Shown here: positions 53,533 through 64,000 of the stretch, piece after piece
How the letters are laid out: the number at the start of each line of letters is the position of its first letter
Position numbering within the stretch: position 1 is the stretch's first letter
NCBI GenBank assembly: GCA_022925895.1
Contig: JAKSYS010000214.1
Coordinates: 22,249-86,248 of the forward strand
From: Fragilaria crotonensis
Lineage: Eukaryota; Bacillariophyta; Fragilariophyceae; Fragilariales; Fragilariaceae
DNA: 64,000 nt
Direction of reading: 5' to 3'
Notes under the pieces: generated by a model
Database searches by the model: none
What the model was told of the DNA's origin: nothing
The model's input: the letters and a program-made list of their open reading frames with translations, nothing else
Made by a program: the position numbers and the translations under genes

Positions 53533-55002
53533 TCATCGACGACGTAATGGTGTTGGTCGCGTCACACCAATAGACTCAATATAGGAGTGTAATCGATCAC
53601 GCGGTAGTGCAACTCCATCAGTTTGTTCACTAATGTAATTGTAGCGTCGCTGCATGTTGTATCGGCCAGTGTGGCCCCCCAAATCATCAAAATGGTTTCC
53701 GCCATCCAGTAACTGCTCAGGAATGAGGTCGTGCCTGGAATCACCTGGTGCAACCAATGGTACTGCACCATTCACTTCAGTATGCCACTCATCGTTTGCA
53801 GTGGATGTAAGATCCGAAGTTCCGTCATCTGCATCAATGCAGTAGTTGTGCAGCTTTGCAAGGGCCATAACCAGCGCAACAGTCTTTTGAATTGTTACAT
53901 TCATTGGAATGGCACTTCGGAGGATCGCCCATCTATGTGTTAACATTCCAAAAGTACACTCGATGCGGATTCGCAACTGCGAATGGTAAAAATTGTAGGA
54001 GTCTTTTGTACCGCCCAAAACTGCTGCGTACGGTGTCGCCATGTAGGGCGTGCTCAAGTATGCGTTATCCCCAAATAAGCACAATCCGGGAGCCAGAATA
54101 CCCTCTTCCAGTTTGTGGAACAAAGACATTCCTTCAAATGAGAGGCAATCGGATGAAGATCCAGGATATATGATGGATATATCGAGAATTCGGCCCCGAA
54201 CGTCACAGACCGCTTGACAGTTCAGTCCGTACTTCTTTTTTCTGCCACAATGGAATTTGACAGGACCACACCCCGCATCCATACAATCTTTTGGTGACGG
54301 CTTGTGAGTCCAAATGAGAATCCCATCTACTGCCCCAGCACAGCAATCAAAACCAGCGCTTGAAACCTTCTCGAAACCTTGGGCTATAGATCGCTGCTTA
54401 TCGTGATCATCCGGGTACACAATGTTGAACCTTGGATGTCTATTGACGGCATCCACAACGTACCACACACTGTTCATTGTGTCCGTGTGACTAATACCGT
54501 ATGTGGTCATGATATCATATGCTGACCCACCAGCAAACCAACGAAGGGCACATGCGAGGCGGACATCTGGTGTAATTTGTCCATTTCTAATAAAGCGTGG
54601 AGTTCCTGTTCTGCCCAATGCAGCAATTATGTATGGACAAAGGTCAGATGCGAGACGCTTGAATGTACCATAGTTCATTCGATATGCTCTTCGGAAGTAA
54701 CCTTTGCCAATTTCATTGTAAACATCACGAACAGACCTTCTGTTGCGTTTCCGAAACGTCCGACCAGCGGACGAACCTCGATTTGACATTCTTGTTTTTG
54801 ATGAGCGAAGCTCAAGATCAGCAATTACAGCTGCCGCATTCGCAACCACGACATTCGCGACGGATAAAGAATGCTTTAGTATGGCAATTGAACGGGACAT
54901 TCGCCGTCTTCGTCTGCTTCTCATGTTGGTATTCATCATAGTCATCAAATGGTACTGTGGTACTCTAATTCGAGAATATACGCAGGAACTGGCACTCACC
55001 AT
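53533..55002 (-). CDS. Harbinger transposase (DDE_Tnp_4/HARBI1 type)
   Basis: The 489-codon frame is open. The N-terminus is basic (SRRRRRMSRSIAI). Family blocks are RLACALRWFAGGSAYDIMTT and TYGISHTDTMNSVWYVVDAV. The catalytic triad is Asp in CCAGAVDGILIWTHKP, Asp in LCLFGDNAYLSTPYMATPYA and Glu in IRIECTFGMLTHRWAILRS. LNCQAVCDVRGRILDISIIY and the PGSSSD segment lie between the Asp residues as expected. ATG 55002 begins MVSASSCVYSRIRV; the later MTMMNTNMRS is an alternative. All catalytic residues are present, so the enzyme could be active. Confidence 0.93.
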   Translation of the reverse strand: MVSASSCVYSRIRVPQYHLMTMMNTNMRSRRRRRMSRSIAILKHSLSVANVVVANAAAVIADLELRSSKTRMSNRGSSAGRTFRKRNRRSVRDVYNEIGKGYFRRAYRMNYGTFKRLASDLCPYIIAALGRTGTPRFIRNGQITPDVRLACALRWFAGGSAYDIMTTYGISHTDTMNSVWYVVDAVNRHPRFNIVYPDDHDKQRSIAQGFEKVSSAGFDCCAGAVDGILIWTHKPSPKDCMDAGCGPVKFHCGRKKKYGLNCQAVCDVRGRILDISIIYPGSSSDCLSFEGMSLFHKLEEGILAPGLCLFGDNAYLSTPYMATPYAAVLGGTKDSYNFYHSQLRIRIECTFGMLTHRWAILRSAIPMNVTIQKTVALVMALAKLHNYCIDADDGTSDLTSTANDEWHTEVNGAVPLVAPGDSRHDLIPEQLLDGGNHFDDLGGHTGRYNMQRRYNYISEQTDGVALPRDRLHSYIESIGVTRPTPLRRR

Positions 55003-55104
55003 CGACTTGTTAAAAGAGAAACTTGGGAGTTCAAAACTTGGATACTAAAACAATCTTATTTTTGAATGGACATCACTCAGGAAAGACAAAAATTGAACCC
55101 GCAA

Positions 55105-55169
55105 TCGATTAGTTCGAGCACTTCGAAACTTCGAAACTTGGATCGAATACTTTTTGAATGGACACGCCC
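55105..55169 (-). repeat. Harbinger right TIR
   Basis: On the plus strand it reads TCGATTAGTTCGAGCACTTC through GGACACGCCC, followed by TTA at 55170. Confidence 0.92.
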
Positions 55170-55636
55170 TTATGGAGCCTGTAGGCAGGAGCCTGGAATG
55201 GTGTCTTCCCGTCTTCCCTCATGGTTCATGGTACTTGTACTGTAAATTGTACATACCGCACGACCGGTACAGTACCAGGTACTAGTACATGTAGTTCTTT
55301 ACTCCGAGTACAAGGACGAGTACCGCGAGTACAGTCACTAATCCCTACTACTACCGGTAGCTAGTAGTAGCTAGTAGTAGTAGCGCCAATTTTGTGTGGA
55401 TGCATTGCAAAATCGAAATATACTGGAGTACTGTACTGGAGAGCAAAATATTTCTACATGACTCCGAATACTCGAGTACTCCGACAACTCTACTACTCTT
55501 GCAGTACGACAGTACAAGTATGGCAGAAAGAAGAACACGATCAACGATACGTGGCACAGTGGCCAGTGGCACAGCACCGTATTCGACCGATGACTACAAG
55601 TACCGGTAGTTGAGTAGTGCCAGGCGTTTAGAGGTT

Positions 55637-55875
55637 GAATCCACAGGATTCCCAGAAGTCGCCTCAGCTGTACTGCTACAGGCACTCGATATGGTAAAGT
55701 GCTAGTGAATGATTCTCCGTCCACGGCCACTACGTAGTACCGAAAAATGCCACAGTGACGAGTACGCTAGTGCTAGTAGGTCTCTACAGTGGCATAGTGG
55801 GCTAAAACGCAGTGGTTATGACGTTAGAATTCGAGGAGTCTACAAGCTCCTGGATGGTTCACTAGCACAGGCCTG
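55637..55875 (+). repeat. Direct repeat, copy 1 (240 bp)
   Basis: It starts GAATCCACAGGATTCCCAGA and ends CACAGGCCTG. It matches 56148-56392 with a few small indels. It carries TGGCATAGTGGG and AGAATTCGAGGAG, which faintly resemble polymerase III boxes but do not fold as a tRNA. 55173-55636 has GTAC palindromes (GTACCAGGTACTAGTACAT at 55272) and no gene. Confidence 0.93.
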
Positions 55876-56147
55876 GAGTTGCTGGGGATGGCGGGCGGGT
55901 TAGCGAAAAAATGAACAGGCAACATATCATCACCGCATTCACTCAAATCGCTCCATTGCAAAGCAAGTGAGCGATTTCTACATCCGAGAACATGTATTTC
56001 CCATCGACATGTACTGGTATGTATACCGTACAATGTCGAATAGTCCTAGAGCCGTCAGTGTGACACTCCGTAACGACTAGGCGGTAAGTGTAGTTACAGT
56101 AGGTCATATCGCCTTACTGTCGCATGCGCTTACTGTCTTATCTGCAA

Positions 56148-56392
56148 GAATCCACAGGATTCCCAGAAGTCGCCTCAGCTGTACTGCTACAGGCACTCGA
56201 TATGGCAAAGTGCTAGTGAATGATTCTCCGTCCACGGCCACTACGTGTAGTACCGAAAAATGCCACAGTGACGAGTACGCTAGTGCTAGTAGGTCTCTAC
56301 AGTGGCATAGTGGGCTACTAAAACGCAGTGGTTATGACGTTAGAATTCGAGGAGTCTACAAGCTCCTGGATGGTTAACTTAGCACAGGCCTG
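56148..56392 (+). repeat. Direct repeat, copy 2 (245 bp)
   Basis: It is near-identical to 55637-55875, with extra GT (in CTACGTGTAGTACC) and CTA insertions. The 272 bp between copies (55876-56147) are not repeated elsewhere in the window. A purine-rich tract follows at 56469-56505 and the YR retrotransposon coding starts at 56812. Confidence 0.93.
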
Positions 56393-56811
56393 CCCATGTC
56401 GTCTGCTGACGATGCATATCTGTAAGATAGCATGGTTGGGAGCCATATCGTGCGGCGGCAGACAGCCGGAAAAAGAAAAAAAAAAGAAAAAGAAATAAAG
56501 GAATTTCTAGTAGTTTCCTGGTGGAATCGACGCCTCCTCTTCTTCCCCTCTCCTCCTCCTCCTTCTGGGGTTAGACGAAGGAGTAAGTAAATGGGTGTTT
56601 GACATATCATTTTGGCTTGCCATCCTTGTCTTCTCCCCTCCTTCCCTTCTTATAGGTGGAAGAGGTGAATACTAGCTAGTAGGGCAGTAGTCGGTTGTTT
56701 CCTTACTTCGTGAGGCAGACGGATGCCGTTGCCTATTTGCAAGTATTGTTCGGAGTAGTAGTAGGTTGTAAAAACGATAGGCTACTCTATGATTTGTAAT
56801 GAAGGATGAAA

Positions 56812-58053
56812 CTAGACAAAATTAGGCATGGCACTGGTTTCGTTCATGGCCAGGTTGTGGCGCCGGGATGTAACCGCAAGGTTGCGGAGGTAGGTCATGA
56901 ATGCGTTGGACTTCCAGCAAAGGAGGTATTTTATTTCCATTTCGCTAAAGCCTTGATAGTATAAAGTTGTGCAGGCGCCAACTCGCAACGAATGGCTCGA
57001 CCATAGGGCAAGTTGGGCTCTATTTTTCACGGGGTCAAGTTTATACAAGGTGGCAGCGGCGCGGCGGATGACGGTTTCAACATCCGCGGTCGTAATGTTG
57101 TAGACAATACCGTCGGACGCGCGGTAGACACTCAGCGGATGTGTTGGTGATGCATTTGTAAGTATTTTGTGGCGGGCCAAAATTGCCATGAAGTGCTCGA
57201 TAAAGCACAAGTCGGGTCGCGAAGGATTGCGTGTGAACAACTTCCACTTGCCATGCTCGCCGTTCTTCTGCTCGTCGAATCGCAGCTTGACTTTTCCGAC
57301 CAGGGACGGGTTCTGCAAGGCGTTTGCAATCGTTAGATTCAAAGAATTAGTCGTGAAACATTGTACGTCTTCGAGGGTAAATGCATATGCACGTTTGAAA
57401 CGGTTGCGCAAAAAAGAAGATTTGTGGCGATCCTGATAGTTCGTCTGTGCCCATTCTATGCCCCGACAACCCGCATACAAATTGCATAGGGTCCAATTGG
57501 ACATTGCGGCATCAAAGGCAACAAGGGTCGATGGCTATGGTTGGCAGAGTCGCTATCTGTGCATGAAGCTCCAGCGTAAAAGGCTCCCTGCGATTTGGGA
57601 CTGTTTCCCATCGTTTCTGTTCGGCCAGGACTTTGCCAATCACAGGTGCAAGTTTATTGTCGGTGGCCGACACGAAACGCGGATCGATTGCACGGAACTG
57701 GCCGAGAAAGGTTGCATATCGTGTAAATAGGAGTTGATTGTACTGGCCTTGACAGACCTGAGCATCAGGGTCGAACCTGTTGCAAGATGCGTGGCGTACA
57801 TTGCAAGCTGGAGATTAGCTCGTTCTTGAGATTGGTGCTCCAACGTCCAATCATCCGTTAACATTAAATGGTAACAAAACAAGAAGTAATGCAATCGCCG
57901 GTTTCGAATTGTCCTAGCAACCTTGGGAGCGTGGGGCTTTCCTGCCATTGTTCGGTGAACAGCCTGGATTCCAGACAAGATAAGAAGTCGGGACTCGGCC
58001 GGAAAAAGTGAGAGTGCCGCAGTTTCGTTTCTTCGCGAAAAATCTGTTTGCAA
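56812..58053 (-). CDS. Tyrosine recombinase of the retrotransposon
   Basis: The N-terminal core-binding part is read in 58053-57640 (RANLQLAMYATHLATGSTLM, then VKASTINSYLHDM). The catalytic part is in 57504-56812. Catalytic residues are Arg in LYAGCRGIEWAQ, the HxxR box in WSSHSLRVGACTTLYYQG, Trp in LLCWKSNAF and the nucleophile candidate Tyr in MTYLRNLA. It should join circular cDNA to the chromosome. A frame change lies between 57640 and 57504. The region follows RNase H with overlapping frames, so it was probably one polyprotein. Confidence 0.8.
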
Positions 58054-60593
58054 CGATCAGAATGTGAGTAAAGCGGCAGGGATGGGCGAGAGATGAAGTC
58101 AGCAAGGGTATTAGTGGTTCCCGCGATGTGATTGCAGGCGACAGTAAGCTGGGTTCGCTCCAGGAGTGCAGCATAGATGCTGACGAAAAGCTGACCACGT
58201 TCGGATCGAGCGGAAATTTTGTGGGCCCAGTTTCGGGACGGCGAGTTGTCGGTACGCAGTAATAACCTTGACAATGGTTGAATAGGGAAGTCAGAGCTAT
58301 GTTCTTCAGCGCGACATATGGCGGCAGCAAGTTGGAGAAGTACCACGATGAACTCCAGTAGATTGATATGAATTCTTCCGGCGATGAATTGGGATTTGAC
58401 TGTGTCGGACCAGATCACGGCGAACCAGAATTGTAATTCATGGCAGAAAGCACCTCCCCCGATGCCACTGGCGTCTCCAATGCTTGTGAATTGGGCATCG
58501 CGTGGTACCAGGTGGCCGATGCTAATGCACCAATCGCGAGATTGATCGGCGAGGTGGTTGTACAATTGTCGCAGCTCTCGAATTACAGACGGTGGGAGGC
58601 TGATAGTTGACTTCGTCTGCCATAATAGTGCCGCCATTTCCCTTGCAATGAGATTGTCGATGCGGGTATGGAGATCTTTGGGGAGTTGGGCTGCCAATAC
58701 TTTGGACTGCTTTGACCCTTGTAGTAACCTTTTACTTGGTAATACCGGTGTTGGATCGCTCGTCTCAGTGCGTTCTGAAAGCCAAAAAATAATGCTCTTC
58801 CTGGTCGATACGCCCGTGATGCGTCGGCGAGCGTGCCATGCAGTGCAGCGGCTTCAAGGAGGGTGCAACTCGTCCGATGCAACCATGTTGATAAGAGTTC
58901 TGTGATGGCTTGGCGTTTGTCAGCGGGAAGTCCAAACGTTAAATTACGAGTGTTGATTGAATTCCCAACCCACAACACGGCAAATGTGCCCGTGTCTTTT
59001 TCAAATTTTCCCAAGAGATGGGATCGGGAATCTTACCGTTCGGATAACCGACGATTTCATTAAGGGCAATAACAGATGCAGCCACAGATCGGGGGAATTC
59101 TTTGACATCGGCATACATGTTGTCGTCGACATGATGATCGTACGTCGGCGATCGGCGTTTGCCATCGCTATCAAATACACCGGTGTTAATAGAGTCGGGG
59201 ATTGCTTTGGCGAACAGGGCACGTTCCTCTGAAGTCGCTGGTGGTTCGAACTGGAACTCAGGTAAGAACGGAGCGGCTTTCGCCATTGTTGCCTCATGGT
59301 CGTGCCATAGATGCTGCGCTAACTGTTGTCTCGCTCGCGCAATAGGTTCCCAATTTGAGTGTTGTCGCCAAACGTTAGACCCGTATTCATCATTAGGGTG
59401 TTGTTCGAAATAGCGCTGTGCATGGCGACAAGGTTTGGATTATACTTGATCCGAGGGAATGCGCATTGGACGTCGTCGTCACCAGTGTAACGATCCAAAT
59501 CCGGATAAGAGATCGCCAGATTCCAGTGCCAGATGCATAGGCGCTTGAAGGATTCGGCGAAATGCAGCTTGGGTTCGTTGCTCTTGTTGGTCCAGTCGTT
59601 GATGGCGAAGGCGCCAGGAACGGGACGAAAACTGCTGTCTGACTGGGGGCGGGGCTTTCGACGTTTGTGGACAATGTCGACGAGGCCTTGGGGGGACAAG
59701 TGCGCATTAAGTGCAAAATCAATGAGCTGGGGGTCCATGATCAAGGTAAGTCCTCGTTTGCTCTGCTTGATAATTGTTGATTCAAACACTAACTGGTTTT
59801 GCGAGACAGATTGGTGGTTACCATACCTTAGGTACGCCTGGAAATTTTCTTCACTGGCTTCTGCTTGACACAACGCAGGTGCTCCGAATGTTAAGATTCG
59901 GGATACGTCGCTATAGATGTCTGGGTCGACAATAGGCTTGAGGGTAGCGAGAATGGTGGACACGTTGAGGTGTGCGTTAACGTGGGGGCCGCCGATCCAG
60001 CGGACCATGGTCGCGACGTCTCCGTCAAAATGTAGGAGGCAGGCGGAAGTCATATCTTTCCAGTCGCTTCGAATTGTTGTTGTATCATTCCAGTCCTCTT
60101 GGAACCCTTGGAGGGGGCGGAAGTTGACATGGCGGTACTTCTTTAGGAGTTGCTGGAGTTGTCGGACTCGGATGGATGCTCGTCCAAGGGCCTTTTTGGC
60201 TCTGCAAGTTAAAAAACCACTTTTAAATAGGGGTAATAATATATGACGAAAAGATTTTTGCGACGCAAACGAATGTAGTCTGTTGTCCTTACCAAATGGT
60301 TGGGCAAGTTGGACTTGAATACTGGTTGGTAGAACTTCGTTCGCGAATTTGTCAAGACGAGATGACGTGAGCGTTCCGCTTACCCAAGAATCTGGTGCCC
60401 TCATTGGCGAGCTCTCGTTGGGGGCCCTTTCGACGGACTGCGCGATATTTCGGAGGTAAGCAGAGGTTGCTGGCAATAAGGTCTCGTCGGTAGTCGCTTG
60501 ATTGGTTCGTGAGGAAGTATGACTACTTGCTGCGCTGTCAAGTTGCACATTGCTAGTAGATACTGGAATGATACTAGTGGCAGTGAGGAGCAA
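57864..60593 (-). CDS. Reverse transcriptase-RNase H of the YR retrotransposon
   Basis: The 60593-59319 frame has an N-terminal linker, then RT fingers/palm (MDPQLIDFALNAHLSPQGLV, AESFKRLCIWHWNLAISYPD, GDDDVQCAFPRIKYNP with the first catalytic Asp, and TGLTFGDNTQIGNLL). The 59286-58939 frame has the second active-site box as HHVDDNMYADV rather than Y-x-D-D. The 59014-58583 frame gives the thumb (GNSINTRNLTFGLPADKRQA, LHGTLADASRAYRPGRALFF). RNase H follows in 58697-57864: FTSIGDASGIGGGAFCHELQ, INLLEFIVVLLQLAA, LLLRTDNSPSRNWAHKISAR and IAGTTNTLADFISRP. Frame changes near 59310, 58960 and 58620 are unresolved as decay or error. Confidence 0.8.
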
Positions 60594-60864
60594 TCACCTG
60601 CAGAGCACCGTATAGAATCGTCTTCTGGCTCGGGGCAACTGGTAGTACCGTTACGGCAGAGGGCATAATGATGTTGCGCAACAAATTGGTCGTTCCGCAT
60701 GTAGGCAATGAGTAGAACAAAGTTGTAGGTGGTGGAATTTGGAGACCGTGACTTGGGAAATATGATTTCACTTTTCCCCGTGAATTGCAAAGTTGAAAGG
60801 GTACATAATAACAAAGAAATTTGACAGTGAGCAAATGTTTGGTTAAGTAGTGGTTCATGCTGGA

Positions 60865-63293
60865 TTAGTGGGTACGTCGGGTTGCGGGCGTCGTCGTACC
60901 TTCTGCTGCCCATGACACAGCATCGCCATGCCATTGGACTTGTGCTTGGTTTGCAATCCACGCTCTGAGTTTGTCTTTCAGTGGGCGGGGAACTGAGCTC
61001 AGTTGCTCTGGAAAATGGTAGAATGTACAGTTTGGGGTTATACATTCACGGCCAGAATAAGCATTACGACAACACAAAATGGTTAGACCTTGTCGCGAGC
61101 CCGCGTTCGGGAAAATCGGACCGGGGTGCGGCAGTTGCATAGGCGGCGGATTGCCGGTATGTTTGAAGACTGTTTTCCTGGTGGACTCGCACAGATCTGA
61201 TCCTGAAGATCCTGGGGACGCAGATGGTGTGACAGTATTGACCTGTTGGTTGTTCCGCTATTCGAGTAGCGTTGGAGGTTGCTACCGTTGGTGGTACCAG
61301 TTGGTTGGCTGTTAGCAGTGTCGTCGCCATTGTCGCCTCCTCGTTAACGCTTTTTTTCTTCATCAGGTTGAATACCTTAAAGAGTAGTGTCGAGTCTTTA
61401 TAAGTACCCGCAGACATCGAGTACTGTTCCATCAAATTGTGTTGTAGTCGCTCCGATTGTAACAGTGCGTCAGAAAACATTTTTGAGGACATTGCAGTGC
61501 CGGTTGCGACCAAATTCTTATAGCCCTGCTTGCGAGCTTCATTGACAAAACCTGCGATGGTCGACTGGAATTCTTGAAAGACGTTGAACATGATTTCTTT
61601 GGCGTGTCGGTGGAGTTCACACCACTTCCGCCCTTCTCGCGTTCGGAAAATTTTGTCGAATTTGACAATTTCTTACCATAAAATGGGGGTGCTTGGAATC
61701 ATATTCGATGATGATATTCATGAGTCCGAAAAAGTTCCCAATTGTTTCGTTGGTCTCAGCGAGGGTATACATACGTCCGCCATAGTACAGCTCTGTTGTT
61801 TTAGCTGCAACCCGACTGCGATCTTCTTCAACTTGTTCTTGTTGGACAAGCAAGGATTCGCCTTCTTGTCGACTGCGATAGGCGGCGCTGTTGGTCTTTG
61901 GTGGAGCTAAATGATGGAGCCCGAACTTCGTTTTTATACCATCTGGATTGAGCACAGTTTTCTGGTGCTCCCATTGTCCGGTACGTATCGCTGCAGTAAG
62001 GGGTTGGTCGAACATAGTTGCGCTCAAATTTGTGGCTGATGCAAACTTGTCGTCGAGGCTTCCAAGTTCAGCAGACATTGATTCCACAGCATCTTGCATT
62101 GCTCGTGTTGCCTTGGAATTTTTATTGGCAGCCAGGACAGGTGAAAAAGCGGGTGAATCTTGGCTGGCATGATGATAGACGCTGTTGTCCCATCTTCTTG
62201 AATGATGTCAACGGCGGAAGCAAAAAGGAGTTGATAAAAGCGAGTGGCGTCGGCGGCTTCACTAGCTCGTTCGCGTTCGATTCCCAGGGACTTTGACGTT
62301 GACTGAAAGCGCCTTGGCGAAGCCTTCGAAAAGGACATGCCAGTCTGGTCGACAGCTGCGGGAGCATTGGGAGCTTGATTGTTGAGCTGGGTAGGAGTTT
62401 CATGCACGGTGGTGGCAAGGCCTTGTTCAGCAAGGAGCTTGGATCCATAGGTGAAGTTGGCCTCTTCCTTGGCTTGGCGCATGGCAGATACGACTTTGCG
62501 ATAGTTAGGAGAGTCGAAGTCCAGTGCATCGATGTGGACAGTGCATCGAGATGCGAGCACACGATTCGGACCAGTGAACTCTTCTTGATCAAGACCGGCG
62601 TAAACAAAAAGATTGTCTTGAGCTTGGAGAGAATAGTTCCCAAGGTTGACAATACCATAGCGAAGAGTTTCGAACCACGTGTTGATGAGACTGTCCTTGT
62701 CGACATTAGGGAGAGAGATTGTTGTTGTTACGGAAATCGTAGGATCAGTTTGGACTGAGTATCCTCCTGTGAGGATAGACCTTTGGCATTGCGACAAAAC
62801 AAGGGACATTGTCGGGGTTGTCAATAACGATATTGATACGCAGGTCCCGGTGGCTCTGGCATGGTGATACTGTCATCTGGGGAGGAGGACCGGCTTCTTC
62901 AATAGGGTTGGATGCGGACGTTGCCAACTTGTATTTTTCCGCATTCGCACGAGAAGTGCATACGCTAAGAATGTCGGCCGTCACGTCATGGAGACGTAGA
63001 GTCACTGGGTGGATGACATCAGAATCGCCGAGGCTACCGATAATGATGTCCTCGTTGGTTGGGTCTTGGGAAATCAGAGGGTTGGTCAAGATACCCACTT
63101 TGTAGTTGGGCATAATGAAGCAGATCTGCTTGACCAGGCCCGAGTTACAGATGTTGGTGAGTTTGGAAGTTTGAGAGCAGGTCTTGGCAAAACTGGCTTC
63201 GATACGACAAGCTTGGGAGGGATCGGGGTTGTAGGCAGCGGCGAAGCTGTTGAGTTTAGCCGCGGTTGCGGCCTGGATCGCCAGATCACGCAT
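60865..63293 (-). CDS. Gag-like ORFs of the YR retrotransposon
   Basis: Frames 63293-62745, 62824-62024, 62099-61617, 61591-61064 and 61140-60865 overlap in order and share composition, suggesting one protein of about 780 residues broken by frameshifts. The first part has AQTSKLTNICNSGLVKQ-type helices and VTLRLHDVTADILSVCTSRA. The middle has LINTWFETLRYGIVNLGNY. The end carries a likely CCCH zinc finger, CCRNAYSGRECITPNCTFYH. Position upstream of RT and the terminal zinc finger fit a nucleocapsid-bearing Gag. No homologue is recognised. A short frame 61045-60401 joins it to the RT ORF. Confidence 0.55.
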
Positions 63294-64000
63294 GGTGAGA
63301 GCTCGGGTGGTGCTAGTCCGCTCATCTTGGATGAAGTAGGCTGAAATGAAGCTTATCGTAGAATACGAAGGATTGTGAGAACCAAATGAAGCCTCAGATG
63401 TTTGGTTGAAACCAAAATCATACCTGCATCTACCAATAGTGTGGTTGGTAAGACAAATACGATTACTGATTCACAGATCTGGGGACTGAATTTTGGGAAT
63501 GAGAGTTGAGTAATTATAGCGAGGGTCGAAAATTCTCTGAAGTGTGGAAAGGATTTATAGGACGATTTGAACTGTACTCTTTGTCTAAGTAAGCTGGAGT
63601 ATTTCAAAATACAGCATCTAAATATCAGGAATTAATCACTTGGAAACCTTGTCATGATGCTGTTATACATAGTCTTGACAATACATGTGTGTAAGGATAA
63701 TGACTCGATCTCAGCGCTCGCGTCGGCCTGATCGGATTGCTAAAGATTCATTAGAGGGTGGGGTTGACATTTTGGCTTCCTGAGTGTGACTGGGAATTTG
63801 GTGAAAATTTTATATGCGTCGGTCATTCTTATGTGGTACTTGCATCTCGGTGACGAGTCACAGTACAGTTATATGCCAGTAGGACGAAAGTAAATCGTTC
63901 GAATTGCAATCATACAAATGATAGATGATGTCGGGGTGCAATGAGGTATACTTCTAGTGTAAGGATGTTATATTGATTGAATAGTAATTTAATCATGGTA
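63294..64000. other. Upstream region of the YR retrotransposon
   Basis: No gene is supported. It should contain the 5' end of the element. I found no copy of 55876-56147 here, so the expected upstream repeat either lies beyond base 64000 or does not exist. Confidence 0.6.

Larger units (their letters stand above)
51745..55169. mobile_element. PIF/Harbinger DNA transposon
   Basis: TIRs of about 65 bp lie at 51745-51810 and 55105-55169 (GTGTCCATTCAAAAA, ATTCGATCCAAGTTTCGAAG). They are flanked by TTA target duplications (51742-51744 and 55170-55172), the hallmark of this superfamily. Inside are a transposase on the minus strand and a second ORF on the plus strand, convergent. The transposase frame is complete. 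Confidence 0.93.
56812..63293 (-). mobile_element. Tyrosine-recombinase retrotransposon (DIRS/Ngaro-like)
   Basis: Minus-strand order is gag-like ORFs (63293-60865), RT (60593-58939), RNase H (about 59000-57864) and tyrosine recombinase (about 58050-56812). This order with a YR in place of a DDE integrase defines DIRS/Ngaro-type elements. LTRs are absent. Terminal repeats are not resolved; the 240-bp duplications at 55637 and 56148 may belong to it. Confidence 0.82.

Noticed and set aside
55770-55875. tRNA gene or tRNA-derived SINE in the 240-bp repeats
   Set aside because: TGGCATAGTGGG fits an A box, but the B-box region matches only TTCGA, and the acceptor and T stems do not pair.

Overview
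The window looks like nuclear DNA of a diatom (a pennate species is likely). The evidence is spliced eukaryotic genes with short GT-AG introns, two proteins with plastid-type presequences (an Hsp33 with a VNAFAP-type signal cleavage context and a tocopherol-methyltransferase-like enzyme), Ty1/copia sequences, and a domain resembling DUF6824, which I know as characteristic of diatoms. The species call is inference.

Layout. 1-1515: a decayed dioxygenase-like ORF probably belonging to a transposon, then a 73-bp minisatellite. 2050-12361: host genes for a 2Fe-2S ferredoxin-like protein, a UBA plus MINDY-type deubiquitinase (minus), a renalase-like FAD oxidoreductase (minus), a tandem-BRCT DNA-damage scaffold (plus) and a plastid-type methyltransferase (minus). 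12362-13732: spacer with a near-perfect 52-bp palindrome. 13733-24680: an 11-kb LTR retrotransposon with 5-bp target duplication, tRNA primer site and polypurine tract. It encodes Gag and the copia RNase H but lacks recognisable protease, integrase and RT core, and it carries about 4 kb of unrecognised ORFs. 25829-31959: convergent UDP-glucose dehydrogenase (plus) and condensin SMC4 (minus). 32198-34537: an AT-rich 13-mer array, a MITE and unassigned sequence. 34538-39409: a Mutator-like element whose right end lies 54 bp upstream of a D-cysteine-desulfhydrase-like gene (39464-40645). 40948-51330: CCR4-NOT scaffold NOT1 (minus), a GT32-like glycosyltransferase (plus) and plastid Hsp33 (minus). 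51745-55169: a PIF/Harbinger element with TIRs, TTA duplications and an open transposase. 55637-63293: a tyrosine-recombinase retrotransposon (gag, RT, RNase H, YR, all minus) with a duplicated 240-bp block downstream.

Two themes cut across the window. First, many conserved genes (NOT1, SMC4, UGDH, MINDY, GT32) are broken by frameshifts that, wherever I could compare with conserved residues, fit loss of one base (occasionally a length error) in a doublet or homopolymer run. I read these as probable sequence or assembly errors, so these genes should not be called pseudogenes on this evidence. Second, at least four element classes (copia-type, MULE, Harbinger, YR retrotransposon) sit between intact housekeeping genes, and one MULE end places a TGACGTCA box in a host promoter.
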